From contig NC_014391.1 in the NCBI RefSeq assembly GCF_000145235.1, positions 5,847,501 through 5,911,500 on the forward strand: 64,000 nucleotides of DNA, given 5' to 3'. The first letter of the stretch is position 1. Every line of letters begins with the position of its first letter. The position numbers were made by a program, and so were the translations under genes. Of the stretch, positions 37,653-45,132 are shown piece after piece. Source of the DNA: Micromonospora aurantiaca ATCC 27029 (GTDB lineage Bacteria; Actinomycetota; Actinomycetes; Mycobacteriales; Micromonosporaceae). The notes below the pieces were generated by a model that saw nothing but the letters and a program-made list of their open reading frames with translations, had not been told where the DNA came from and ran no database searches.

Positions 37653-38618
37653 ATGCGCCGTCGTCCCGCCGCCCTGATCACCGCCGCCGTGCTCGGCGCC
37701 GCCCTCACCGGCTGCTCGGAGCAGCCCACCGCCCCGGCCGGGCGGCCCGCCCCCGACGCCCCACCGACCAGTGCCACGCCGGCGCAGCGCGTACCCGCCG
37801 GCAAGGCGCCCACGGAGAGCTTCGCGGTCGGCGTACGCCAGGTGAAGCTGAACCGCGACGGCGACCGGCCGTTGCCGGTGACGCTCTGGTACCCGGCGGC
37901 GGGCGCGGCCGGTGGCGCGGTCGAGCGTTCCGCCCCGGCGGCGGACGGGCGGTTCCCTGTGGTGCTGTTCAGCCACGGGCTCAGCGCCCGGCCGGAGGAC
38001 TACCAGGCGCTGCTGACCCGCTGGGCGGCGGCCGGGTTCGTGGTCGCCGCGCCGCGTTTCCCGCACACCTCCCGGGGCACCGACGGCAACCCGCTGGACG
38101 TGCTCAACCAGCCGGCCGACGTGTCGTACGTGCTGACGCGCGTGCTCGCGCTGGGCGAGAAGGCGGGCGATCCGCTGCGCGGCCGGCTGGACCCGGAGCG
38201 GGTGGCCGCGACCGGGCACAGCGCCGGTGGCGTGACCACGATCGGGCTGTTCACCGCGGGCCGGGACGAGCGGCTGGACGCGGGCATCGTCTTCGCCGGC
38301 ACCGCGCTCGGTGTGGGCACCGCGTTCGCCGGTGCCGCCGCGCCGCAGCTGTTCGTGCACGGCGAGGCCGACGAGGTGGTGTCGTACGCCGCCGGCAAGG
38401 CCGTGTACGACGTGGTGCCGTGGCCGAAGGCGATGCTCAGCCTGCCGAAGGGTGACCACGGCCGGGCGCTGCTCGGCGACGGCAAGGCGCTGGGCGTGGT
38501 CGCCGACACCACTGTCGAGTTCCTCCGCTGGACGCTCTACGGCGACCCGGCGGCGAAGAGGCGCCTCCCGGCCGACGCCGCCCGGGGCGGCCTGGCCACC
38601 CTCGACGATCGCCTGTAA
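37653..38618 (+). CDS. Lipoprotein alpha/beta hydrolase (copy 2)
   Basis: A 321-residue secreted lipoprotein. The signal peptide MRRRPAALITAAVLGAALTGC has its lipobox Cys at 21. The hydrolase domain includes RPLPVTLWYPAAG, VVLFSHGLSA, ATGHSAGGVTT (Ser near 191), HGEADEVVS and KGDHGRAL. It is shorter than copy 1 and lacks its Pro/Ser insert, but otherwise aligns throughout. Both are probably surface esterases or lipases. The TAA stop codon forms the first bases of a palindromic repeat. Confidence 0.87.
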   Translation: MRRRPAALITAAVLGAALTGCSEQPTAPAGRPAPDAPPTSATPAQRVPAGKAPTESFAVGVRQVKLNRDGDRPLPVTLWYPAAGAAGGAVERSAPAADGRFPVVLFSHGLSARPEDYQALLTRWAAAGFVVAAPRFPHTSRGTDGNPLDVLNQPADVSYVLTRVLALGEKAGDPLRGRLDPERVAATGHSAGGVTTIGLFTAGRDERLDAGIVFAGTALGVGTAFAGAAAPQLFVHGEADEVVSYAAGKAVYDVVPWPKAMLSLPKGDHGRALLGDGKALGVVADTTVEFLRWTLYGDPAAKRRLPADAARGGLATLDDRL

Positions 38619-38668
38619 GGAAGGGCCCCTTCTTAACGTCTCCGGTAGAGAAGGGGCCCCTTCTTAAC
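38616..38668. repeat. Double GGGGCCCC palindrome element, orientation 1
   Basis: Two palindromes of the form TAAGAAGGGGCCCCTTCTTA (with small variations) are joined by GTCTCCGGTAG. The first begins in the stop codon of the hydrolase gene. The element lies between convergent genes and could act as a bidirectional terminator. The same composite element, reversed, is at 39681-39734. Confidence 0.88.
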
Positions 38669-38698
38669 AGGCCGTCCGCACGGCGCGCGCCGTCCGCG

Positions 38699-39652
38699 TC
38701 AGGCGGTGTGGTCGACGACCACCTTGCCGAAGACCTCACCGGAGTGCAGCCGGGCGAACGCCTCGGAGATCTCGCTGAACGGCACCACCCGGTCGACCAC
38801 CGGGCGCACCTCGTGCTCGGCGCAGAACGCGAGCAGCTCGGTCAGCTCGTCCGGGGTGCCCATCGAGGTGCCGAGGATCTCCAGTTGCATGGCGAAGACC
38901 CGGCGCAGGTTGATCTTCGGCTCGTGCCCGGAGGTGGCGCCGGAGACCACGATCCGGGCCGTCGGGGCGGCCGACTTCAGCGAGTGGTCGAAGGTGGCCG
39001 CGCCGACCGTCTCGATCACCACGTCGACCCGTTCCGGCAGCCGTGCGCCGGGCTCCAGCGCGGTCGCGCCCAGCTCGGCGATCCGCTCCCGCTTGGCGGC
39101 GTCGCGGCTGGTCGCGTACACCCGCTTGCCGAGCGCGACGCCGAGCGCGACGGCCGCGGTGGCCACGCCACCGCCGGCGCCCTGGACCAGCACCGACTCG
39201 CCGTCGGCGACCCGGCCCTTGGTGGTCAGCATCCGCCAGGCGGTGAGCCAGGCCGTGGGCAGGCACGCCGCGTCGGTGGCCGACAGGCCGTCGGGCAGCG
39301 GCAGCAGGTTCATCCGGGGTACGGCGACACGCTCGGCGAACGTGCCCTGGTAGTGCTCGGAGAGGATGGAGACCCCGCGCGGGTCACCGGGGGTGGGCAC
39401 CACCGGGTAGATGACCACCTCGTTGCCGTCCGGGTCGGTGCCGACCGCGTCGCAGCCCAGGATCATCGGGAGCTGGCCGGCGGTCAGGCCCACGCCGCGC
39501 AGCGACCAGAGGTCGTGGTGGTTGAGCGAGCTGGCCCGGACCTGCACGGTGACCCAGTCGTCCTGCGGGTGGGTCGGCTCGGGACGGTCGCCGACGGCGA
39601 GCGCGGCGAGCGGGTTGTCGGCGTCGAAGGCCGAGGCATAGGCAGCACGCAT
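38699..39652 (-). CDS. MDR-family alcohol dehydrogenase/quinone oxidoreductase
   Basis: A ~317-residue medium-chain dehydrogenase/reductase. The GroES-like domain contains SSLNHHDLWSLRGVG (near 40) and LGCDAVGT. The Rossmann domain has VLVQGAGGGVATAAV (near 155) and the NADP-type YATSRD strand end. The structural zinc Cys cluster is absent, which suggests a zinc-lacking quinone-oxidoreductase-like enzyme. ATG 39652 begins MRAAYASAF, as is typical, although no SD is obvious; GTG 39661 is an alternative. The gene is enclosed by two copies of the double palindrome element. Confidence 0.88.
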   Translation of the reverse strand: MRAAYASAFDADNPLAALAVGDRPEPTHPQDDWVTVQVRASSLNHHDLWSLRGVGLTAGQLPMILGCDAVGTDPDGNEVVIYPVVPTPGDPRGVSILSEHYQGTFAERVAVPRMNLLPLPDGLSATDAACLPTAWLTAWRMLTTKGRVADGESVLVQGAGGGVATAAVALGVALGKRVYATSRDAAKRERIAELGATALEPGARLPERVDVVIETVGAATFDHSLKSAAPTARIVVSGATSGHEPKINLRRVFAMQLEILGTSMGTPDELTELLAFCAEHEVRPVVDRVVPFSEISEAFARLHSGEVFGKVVVDHTA

Positions 39653-39680
39653 GATCGGCACGGTAACAAGCTGAGCAGCA

Positions 39681-39734
39681 GTTAAGAAGGGGCCCTTCCT
39701 CTACCGAAGGCGTTAGGAAGGGCCCCTTCCTTAC
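39681..39734. repeat. Double GGGGCCCC palindrome element, orientation 2
   Basis: This is a near-reverse complement of 38616-38668. GTTAAGAAGGGGCCCTTCCT is followed by CTACCGAAGGC and a second palindrome, TTAGGAAGGGGCCCCTTCCTTA. It lies between the malic-enzyme stop and the oxidoreductase start on the minus strand. Confidence 0.88.
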
Positions 39735-39737
39735 ATC

Positions 39738-40913
39738 TCAGCGGCGGGCGACCCCGTCGCGGCGGGCGGCCTCCGCGACGGCCTCGGCCACCGCCGGGGC
39801 GACTCGCGGGTCCAGCGGCGACGGCACGATCGCGTCGGCGGTCAGCGACTCGGCCACCACGCCCGCGATGGCGTCGGCGGCGGCCACCTTCATCGAGTCG
39901 GTGATCCGGGTGGCCCCGGCGTCCAGCGCACCCCGGAACACACCCGGGAACGCGAGCACGTTGTTGATCTGGTTCGGGTAGTCGCTGCGCCCGGTGGCGA
40001 CCACCGCCACGTGCCGGGCGGCCACCTCGGGGTGCACCTCAGGGGTGGGGTTGGCCAGCGCGAACACGATGCCGCCGGGGGCCATGCCGGCCACCGCCGC
40101 CTCCGGGATCTGGCCGCCGGAGACGCCCACGAGCACGTCCGCGTCGCGCAGCGCCTCGGTGATGTCGCCCTGGCGGCCCTCGGCGTTGGTGAGCTCGGCC
40201 AGTTCGGCCTTGGTGCCGGTCAGCTCGCGGTGCCGGCCGATGATGCCGCGCGAGTCGCACACCACCACCCGGTCCGGGTCGACGCCGCCGGCGATCAGCA
40301 TCTTGGTGACCGCCACCCCGGCCGCGCCCGCGCCGCTGACCGCCACCCGCAGGTCACCGAGCTTGCGGTTGAGCAGCGCCGCGGCGTTGCGCAGCGCGGC
40401 GAGCACCACGATCGCGGTGCCGTGCTGGTCGTCGTGGAAGACCGGGATGTCCAGCGCCTCGTCGAGCCGGCGCTCCACCTCGAAGCAGCGCGGGGCGCTG
40501 ATGTCCTCCAGGTTGATCCCGCCGAACGAGGGCGCGAGCGCCTTGACCGTCGCCACGATCTCGTCCACGTCCTGGGTGTCCAGGCAGACCGGCACCGCGT
40601 CCACGCCGGCGAACTGCTTGAACAGCACCGCCTTGCCCTCCATCACGGGCAGCGCGGCGCGCGGGCCGATGTTGCCGAGACCGAGTACTGCGGAACCGTC
40701 GGTGACCACGGCGACGGTGTGCGACACCCAGGTGTAGGTGTCGACGAGCGCGGGGTCGGCGGCGATCGCCTCGCACACCCGGGCCACACCGGGGGTGTAC
40801 GCGAGGGAGAGGTCCTCGCGGCTGGTCAGCGGCACTGTGGAGGCGACTGCCATCTTGCCGCCGACGTGCAGGCGGAAGACGGGATCGGCGGGGTCCGGGG
40901 TGGACGAAGACAT
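39738..40913 (-). CDS. NAD(P)-dependent malic enzyme
   Basis: A 391-residue malic enzyme of the short bacterial type. Landmarks are LSLAYTPGVARVCEAIA (near 40), TDGSAVLGLGNIGPRAALPVMEGKAVLFK, the acidic metal ligands in INLEDISAPRCFEVE and PVFHDDQHGTA, and the Rossmann SGAGAAGVA. It decarboxylates malate to pyruvate, yielding reduced NAD(P). ATG 40913 has GGAG 5 nt upstream and is chosen over an upstream GTG. Confidence 0.94.
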   Translation of the reverse strand: MSSSTPDPADPVFRLHVGGKMAVASTVPLTSREDLSLAYTPGVARVCEAIAADPALVDTYTWVSHTVAVVTDGSAVLGLGNIGPRAALPVMEGKAVLFKQFAGVDAVPVCLDTQDVDEIVATVKALAPSFGGINLEDISAPRCFEVERRLDEALDIPVFHDDQHGTAIVVLAALRNAAALLNRKLGDLRVAVSGAGAAGVAVTKMLIAGGVDPDRVVVCDSRGIIGRHRELTGTKAELAELTNAEGRQGDITEALRDADVLVGVSGGQIPEAAVAGMAPGGIVFALANPTPEVHPEVAARHVAVVATGRSDYPNQINNVLAFPGVFRGALDAGATRITDSMKVAAADAIAGVVAESLTADAIVPSPLDPRVAPAVAEAVAEAARRDGVARR

Positions 40914-41070
40914 GGTGACTCCAGGATCTGTCGAGCAGACGGACCGGCCGGCGTGGTCAGCGGTGGTCAGCGACCGGCGGCGCGGCGGTGCGGGGGTCAC
41001 CCGGGCACTTTTCGAGCATAGTCACGCTTCGGCACCCAGTATGTGAGCGGGGTCATATCCGCTCCGGTCG

Positions 41071-41409
41071 TTACCGTCCCCTGACCCGTCCCGGACGCGG
41101 CCACCAGCGGGCCACCACCCGGCCCCGGACGTCGGCCACGCCGTACGCGCGGGAGTCGTCGGCGACGAACTCGTTGTCGCCGCGCAACCACCATCCGCCG
41201 TCGCGGGGTTCCACCGCCCGCTTGACGACGAGCAGGTCGGGACGGCTGCGGAACACGGCGACGACCACGTCGCCGGGGCGTACCGGCCGGCCTTTCGTGC
41301 GGACCAGCACCGCGTCGCCGTGACGCAGCGTCGGGGCCATGGACGGGCCGGTCACCAGCACCGGCACCAGCGGGCCGCGCAGGGCCGGAGGTTCACCGGT
41401 GGGCGCCAT
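41071..41409 (-). CDS. sodX: Nickel superoxide dismutase maturation protease (S26 family)
   Basis: A 112-residue S26 signal-peptidase-like protease with catalytic Ser in TGPSMAPTL (near 24) and Lys in VVKRAV (near 60), then RGDNEFVADDSRAYG. It has no obvious membrane anchor, as in SodX. It is divergent from sodN, whose product needs N-terminal cleavage to expose the nickel hook. GGGAGG precedes ATG 41409. The 78-bp shared promoter region may carry a nickel-responsive Nur site, but I could not identify one with confidence. Confidence 0.9.
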   Translation of the reverse strand: MAPTGEPPALRGPLVPVLVTGPSMAPTLRHGDAVLVRTKGRPVRPGDVVVAVFRSRPDLLVVKRAVEPRDGGWWLRGDNEFVADDSRAYGVADVRGRVVARWWPRPGRVRGR

Positions 41410-41487
41410 GTCACCTCCCAGCCCCGGAGGGCGTCTCCAGGAGTAATGTCGTCTTGGATCATCGCAAACAACCCATGGAGGACCCTG

Positions 41488-41892
41488 ATGCGCCTTCCCC
41501 GCATCCTCACGCCCCGGGTGACGGCCAGCGCTCACTGCGACCTGCCCTGCGGCGTATACGACCCGGCCCAGGCCCGGATCGAGGCCGAGTCGGTCAAAAT
41601 GATCTGCGAGAAGTACCAGGCCAACACCGACCCGGAGTTCCGCACCCGCGCCATCCTGATCAAGGAGCAGCGGGCGGAGCTGGTCAAGCACCACCTGTGG
41701 GTGCTCTGGACCGACTACTTCAAGGCGCCGCACTTCGAGAAGTACCCGCACCTGCACCAGCTGTTCAACGAGGCCACCAAGCTGGCCGGCGCGGCCGGCG
41801 CCAAGGGCGGCACCGACCCGGCCAAGGCCGACGAGCTGCTGGCGAAGATCGACGAGATCTCGAAGATCTTCTGGGAGACCAAGCAGGCGTGA
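41488..41892 (+). CDS. sodN: Nickel-containing superoxide dismutase
   Basis: 134 residues. The diagnostic nickel hook HCDLPCGVYDP begins at residue 16 after a 15-residue leader ending TASA, which would be removed by SodX so that His1, Cys2 and Cys6 coordinate nickel. The remaining four-helix bundle (KMICEKYQANTD...KIDEISKIFWETK) matches NiSOD to the end. It removes superoxide in the cytosol. GGAGGA lies 6 nt before ATG 41488. The stop overlaps the GNAT start (GTGA). Confidence 0.97.
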   Translation: MRLPRILTPRVTASAHCDLPCGVYDPAQARIEAESVKMICEKYQANTDPEFRTRAILIKEQRAELVKHHLWVLWTDYFKAPHFEKYPHLHQLFNEATKLAGAAGAKGGTDPAKADELLAKIDEISKIFWETKQA

Positions 41893-42413
41893 CGTCGCCC
41901 GACGGCACTCCGACGATCCGGCCGGTACGTCCCGAGGACGTACCGGCCGTCGTCGCCATGGTGCACGAACTCGCCGAGTACGAGCGCGCGCCCGAGCAGT
42001 GCCACCTCACCACGGCACAGCTCGACGCGGCGCTGTTCGGCCCGTCCCCGGCGCTGTACGGCCACGTCGCCGTCGACGCCTCGGACCAGCCGGTCGGCTT
42101 CGCGCTCTGGTTCCTCAACTTCTCCACCTGGGCCGGCGTGCACGGCATCTACCTGGAGGACCTCTACGTCCGCCCGGACGCCCGGGGCACCGGCGCGGGC
42201 CGGATGCTGCTCGCCACGCTGGCCGCGATCTGCGTGGAGCGCGGCTACCAGCGGCTGGAGTGGTGGATGATCCACTGGAACCCGGCGGCCCGCTTCTACG
42301 CCGCGATCGGTGCCACGCCGATGGACGAGTGGACGCCGTACCGCCTGGCCGGGCCGGCGTTGCACGAGCTAGCGACGCACGCGACGGCCGCGCCCACGCG
42401 CCCCGCCCGCTGA
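41889..42413 (+). CDS. GNAT N-acetyltransferase
   Basis: A 174-residue GNAT: TIRPVRPEDVPAVVAMVHELAEYE at the start, LEDLYVRPDARGTGAGRMLL (acetyl-CoA pyrophosphate loop near 96), then WMIHWNPAARFYAAIGA. It resembles diamine/spermidine N-acetyltransferase-like GNATs, but the acceptor is unproven. GTG 41889 overlaps the sodN stop by four bases, so it is co-translated with NiSOD. This pairing is common in actinobacteria, from memory. Confidence 0.88.
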   Translation: MTSPDGTPTIRPVRPEDVPAVVAMVHELAEYERAPEQCHLTTAQLDAALFGPSPALYGHVAVDASDQPVGFALWFLNFSTWAGVHGIYLEDLYVRPDARGTGAGRMLLATLAAICVERGYQRLEWWMIHWNPAARFYAAIGATPMDEWTPYRLAGPALHELATHATAAPTRPAR

Positions 42414-42445
42414 CCGGGTAGAGTCCCGCACCGGGGGGAGGAGCC

Positions 42446-42853
42446 GTGACTCAACTGACCGGGCACCCGACGACCGATGACGACGTCGTCCACCTCACCG
42501 TGCCCGCCGACGGTGGTTACCTCGGCGTGCTCCGCACCGCCACGGCCGGCCTCGCGGCCCGGCTCCAGTTCGCCCTCGACGAGATCGAGGATCTGCGCAT
42601 CGCCGTCGACGAGGCGTGCGCCATGCTGCTCGCCATCGCCACCCGCGACGCCGAGCTGGAGTGCCGGTTCGCGGTGACCGACGACGCCCTCACCGTCGAG
42701 GTGACGGTGCCGACGGTCCGGGGCGCCACGCTGCCGTCCGAGTCGTCGTTCGCCTGGAAGGTGCTGACCGCGCTGACCACCGGGGCGAACGCCCACGCAT
42801 CAGGCGGCCGGGCCACCATCTCGCTGCTGACCCGCCGCGCCGGCGGCTTCTGA
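42446..42853 (+). CDS. RsbW-like anti-sigma regulatory factor (HATPase)
   Basis: 135 residues of the GHKL ATP-binding fold: VHLTVPADGGYLGVLRTA at the N terminus and an N-box-like IAVDEACAMLL (near 55). The C-terminal half is shortened compared with histidine kinases, as usual for RsbW/SpoIIAB relatives. It probably binds a sigma factor or an anti-anti-sigma partner, but neither is encoded here. GGGGGGAGGAG stands before GTG 42446. Its last codons lie in an 18-bp tandem duplication (42843-42878) that repeats the stop context. Confidence 0.85.
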   Translation: MTQLTGHPTTDDDVVHLTVPADGGYLGVLRTATAGLAARLQFALDEIEDLRIAVDEACAMLLAIATRDAELECRFAVTDDALTVEVTVPTVRGATLPSESSFAWKVLTALTTGANAHASGGRATISLLTRRAGGF

Positions 42854-42965
42854 CCGATGCGCGGCTTCTGACCGACGCGCGGCCACGGCCCGGCGGCGTC
42901 CAGACCCGGCTGCGCCCCAGGCCCGGCTGCGGTCCAGAAAGGGCCGCGTCAAGACCGGGCGGCGC

Positions 42966-43367
42966 TCAGCGGGCCGACTCGCCGAATCCCAGCGCGCGGT
43001 TCGTCGGACCGCTCACCAGCAGCCCGACCATGCCGATCCCGAGCGCCATCAGCGGCACCCCGAGCCAGCCCATGCCGCCCTCGATCATGAACCAGCCGAC
43101 CGGCAGCAGCATGAGCTGGAGCACGATCGCCGGCGCACGAGCCCCGGCTCGGCGGCGGGACAGCGCGCCGCCGAGCGCCCAGAGCGCCACCGCGCCGCCG
43201 ACGGCGAAGACGGTCACCAGCAGCGCCGAGGTCAGATCCGTCGTGTCGGCGGTGAGGTCGGACCAGATGAGCCACACCGCGATCAGCCCCAGCGCCACCG
43301 CCTGGGCACGTAGCAGGAGCACCGCGGCGCGCAGCGTGCCGGGGAGCGGGTCGGAGTCGATCGTCAC
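42966..43367 (-). CDS. Small four-helix membrane protein
   Basis: A ~133-residue protein with four predicted TM helices: ~12-32, 42-62, 75-97 and 101-120. The middle loop is basic (LSRRRAGARAP). No domain is recognised. GTG 43367 (VTIDSDPLPG) is chosen by hydrophobicity; no good SD is seen. It is divergent from the diacylglycerol kinase gene, with a 43-bp gap. Confidence 0.68.
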   Translation of the reverse strand: MTIDSDPLPGTLRAAVLLLRAQAVALGLIAVWLIWSDLTADTTDLTSALLVTVFAVGGAVALWALGGALSRRRAGARAPAIVLQLMLLPVGWFMIEGGMGWLGVPLMALGIGMVGLLVSGPTNRALGFGESAR

Positions 43368-43410
43368 GGGCGCCACGATACCGGTGGGTAGTCGCGGTAC
43401 AGTGCCGCCC

Positions 43411-44361
43411 ATGCGGGCCGTCCTGGTGGTCAATCCGAAGGCCACCACCACCAGCGAGCGCAGCCGGGACGTGCTGGTCCGGGCGTTGCGCAGTGAAGTC
43501 GACCTGTCGGTGCGCTACACCCGCCGACGGGGCCACGCCACGGATCTGGCCCGGGAGGCCGCCCAGGAGGGCGTCGACCTGGTCGTCACGCTCGGCGGTG
43601 ACGGCACCGTCAACGAGGTGGTGAACGGCCTGATGGCGGCGGAGCCGCCGACGTTCCGTACCGGACAGACCTCGGCCGAGCGGCTGCCCGCGCTGGCCAC
43701 CGTGCCGGGCGGTTCGACGAACGTGTTCGCCCGCGCGCTCGGGCTGCCCCGGGAGTGGCCGGACGGCACCAGCATGATCCTGGAAGGGCTGCGACTGGGC
43801 CGGTCCCGCACGATCGGGCTGGGCCGTGCGGACGACCGCTACTTCACGTTCTGCGCCGGCTTCGGGCTGGACGCGGCCGTCATCCGCCGGGTGGAGCAGG
43901 CCCGCAAGAAGGGGCGCGTCTCCACCCCGGCGCTCTACTTCCGTTCCACAGCGAGTCAGTACTTCGTCGGCTCGGACCGCCGCCACCCGTCGATCACGCT
44001 GGAGCGCCCGGGTGAGGCGCCCGCGACGGAGTTGGCCACGGCGATCATCCAGAACACCGCGCCGTGGACGTACCTGGGCGACCGCGAGATCAACCCGAAC
44101 CCGGAGGCGTCGTTCGATCTCGGGCTCGACGTGCTCGCGTTGCGGCGGCTGCGGGTCGCCAGCACGGCCCGTACGGCGGTGCAGTTCTTCTCGAAGCAAC
44201 CGGATCCGCACGGCAAGCAGGTGTTGCGGCTGCACGACGTGGCGGAGTTCACGCTGGTCTCGGACCGGCCGTTGCCGTTCCAGCTGGACGGGGACTACCT
44301 CGGCGAGCGGGAGAAAGTCCGATTCACATCCGTACCGGCCGCACTGAGAGTAATCTGCTAG
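43411..44361 (+). CDS. Diacylglycerol/lipid kinase family protein
   Basis: 316 residues of the DAGK catalytic domain family: RAVLVVNPKATTTSER (N-terminal strand), TLGGDGTVNEVVNGL (near 66, phosphate-binding loop), VPGGSTNVFARALGLP (near 97), and a C-terminal beta-domain ending FQLDGDYLGEREKVRFTSVP. It phosphorylates a lipid such as diacylglycerol or a sphingoid-like alcohol using ATP. ATG 43411 begins the conserved strand. Confidence 0.92.
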   Translation: MRAVLVVNPKATTTSERSRDVLVRALRSEVDLSVRYTRRRGHATDLAREAAQEGVDLVVTLGGDGTVNEVVNGLMAAEPPTFRTGQTSAERLPALATVPGGSTNVFARALGLPREWPDGTSMILEGLRLGRSRTIGLGRADDRYFTFCAGFGLDAAVIRRVEQARKKGRVSTPALYFRSTASQYFVGSDRRHPSITLERPGEAPATELATAIIQNTAPWTYLGDREINPNPEASFDLGLDVLALRRLRVASTARTAVQFFSKQPDPHGKQVLRLHDVAEFTLVSDRPLPFQLDGDYLGEREKVRFTSVPAALRVIC

Positions 44362-44534
44362 GTCTCGGGTATCCCAGTCGGTTGACGCGGACCGCCCGCC
44401 GCGCGGGCGCGGTGGCCGCCACGCCGAGGAAGGGTGCCGGAAATGTCAGCAACGTCACGCAGACCGTACTACATTGATTATCGACTGTGGCACGCCGGGT
44501 AACCAGGGCTCTGGCAAACCCGGACAAATGGGTG

Positions 44535-44548
44535 GTGAGCCCGCTCAC
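44535..44548. promoter_or_regulatory. CRP-like box 1 upstream of whiB1
   Basis: GTGA-N6-TCAC (GTGAGCCCGCTCAC), itself a perfect GTGAG/CTCAC palindrome, fits the CRP/FNR-family consensus TGTGA-N6-TCACA except at the outer bases. Confidence 0.5.
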
Positions 44549-44593
44549 TGTTCGGAGTTTTTCCGAGCGTCACCCTTGACATCGCTGTAGTTC

Positions 44594-44607
44594 GTGAAAG
44601 TATTCAC
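44594..44607. promoter_or_regulatory. CRP-like box 2 upstream of whiB1
   Basis: GTGA-N6-TCAC (GTGAAAGTATTCAC) with flanking C and A matches TGTGA-N6-TCACA at nine of ten positions. It lies 59 bp from box 1 and just downstream of TTGACA at 44576. Confidence 0.55.
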
Positions 44608-44811
44608 AAGCGAACTCGTGTTGCCGGGACATTGCCTGGATATGCTCGTTCGGTTGAGCTGTTCCAGCAGGTCCGGGCATCCCACAGCCTGCTCACGCTG
44701 CGCCGAATTGATGGATGCTGACCGTCACCATTCGGCAATGCGGACGCATATAGAAATAGCAACAACGAAGCGTTATCTGGCCACCCACTAAGAATGAGGA
44801 GTGTTGCCGCC

Positions 44812-45069
44812 ATGGACTGGCGCCACGATTCGGTCTGCCGCGACGAGGACCCGGAGCTGTTCTTCCCGATCGGGACGTCCGGCCCGGCCCTCCTTCAGGT
44901 GGAGCAGGCGAAGGCCGTCTGCCGGCGCTGCCCCGTGACCGACCAGTGCCTGCAGTGGGCGCTGGAGTCCGGTCAGGACGCCGGCGTCTGGGGTGGGATG
45001 AGCGAAGAGGAGCGTCGCGCGGTGAAGCGCCGCGGCGGCCTCCGGGTGCTGCGCGCTCACTCCGCCTGA
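44812..45069 (+). CDS. whiB1: WhiB1-type iron-sulfur transcriptional regulator
   Basis: An 85-residue protein nearly identical in its first 65 residues to actinobacterial WhiB1/WblE as I remember it: MDWRHDSVCRDEDPELFFP, cluster Cys at 9, 37, 40 and 46, and the GVWGG turn followed by the basic KRRGGLRV tail. WhiB1 carries a NO-sensitive [4Fe-4S] cluster, binds sigma-A and is essential in mycobacteria. AGGAG lies about 10 nt before ATG 44812. It has its own long upstream region with CRP-like boxes and a terminator behind it. Confidence 0.95.
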   Translation: MDWRHDSVCRDEDPELFFPIGTSGPALLQVEQAKAVCRRCPVTDQCLQWALESGQDAGVWGGMSEEERRAVKRRGGLRVLRAHSA

Positions 45070-45084
45070 CCCGTACACGCTGAC

Positions 45085-45112
45085 CGCCCCGGCCGGGATT
45101 CCGGCCGGGGCG
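45085..45112. terminator. Terminator after whiB1
   Basis: A perfect 12-bp stem CGCCCCGGCCGG/CCGGCCGGGGCG with a GATT loop is followed by TTCTGCT. It lies between whiB1 (+) and the chelatase gene (-). Confidence 0.88.
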
Positions 45113-45132
45113 TTCTGCTGTCCCGGACCGGG

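Larger units (their letters stand above)
44362..44811. other. Long upstream region of whiB1
   Basis: This 450-bp gap is less GC-rich than its surroundings. It holds a 7-bp GC hairpin (44393-44409, possible terminator of the kinase gene), an AT-rich TACATTGATTAT segment near 44472, a TTGACA hexamer (44576-44581), and two CRP-like boxes. No convincing coding signal is present. The 65-codon open frame at 44594-44791 has no SD and unusual composition. Confidence 0.6.

Noticed and set aside
38616..39734. Flanking inverted repeats as insertion-sequence ends
   Set aside because: The enclosed gene is an oxidoreductase, not a transposase, and no target-site duplication is visible. Treated as a repeat family instead.
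41410..41487. Nur (nickel-responsive) box in the sodX-sodN promoter
   Set aside because: Only TTG-N8-CAA symmetry is seen. This is too weak to call without an alignment.
42843..42878. 18-bp tandem duplication at the RsbW-like stop codon as a regulatory site
   Set aside because: It looks like a simple slippage duplication that repeats the stop context; no symmetry or neighbouring promoter supports a function.
44594..44791. 65-codon open frame upstream of whiB1
   Set aside because: It has no SD, AT-rich composition unlike coding DNA here, and it overlaps a CRP-like box. Better explained as promoter/leader sequence.
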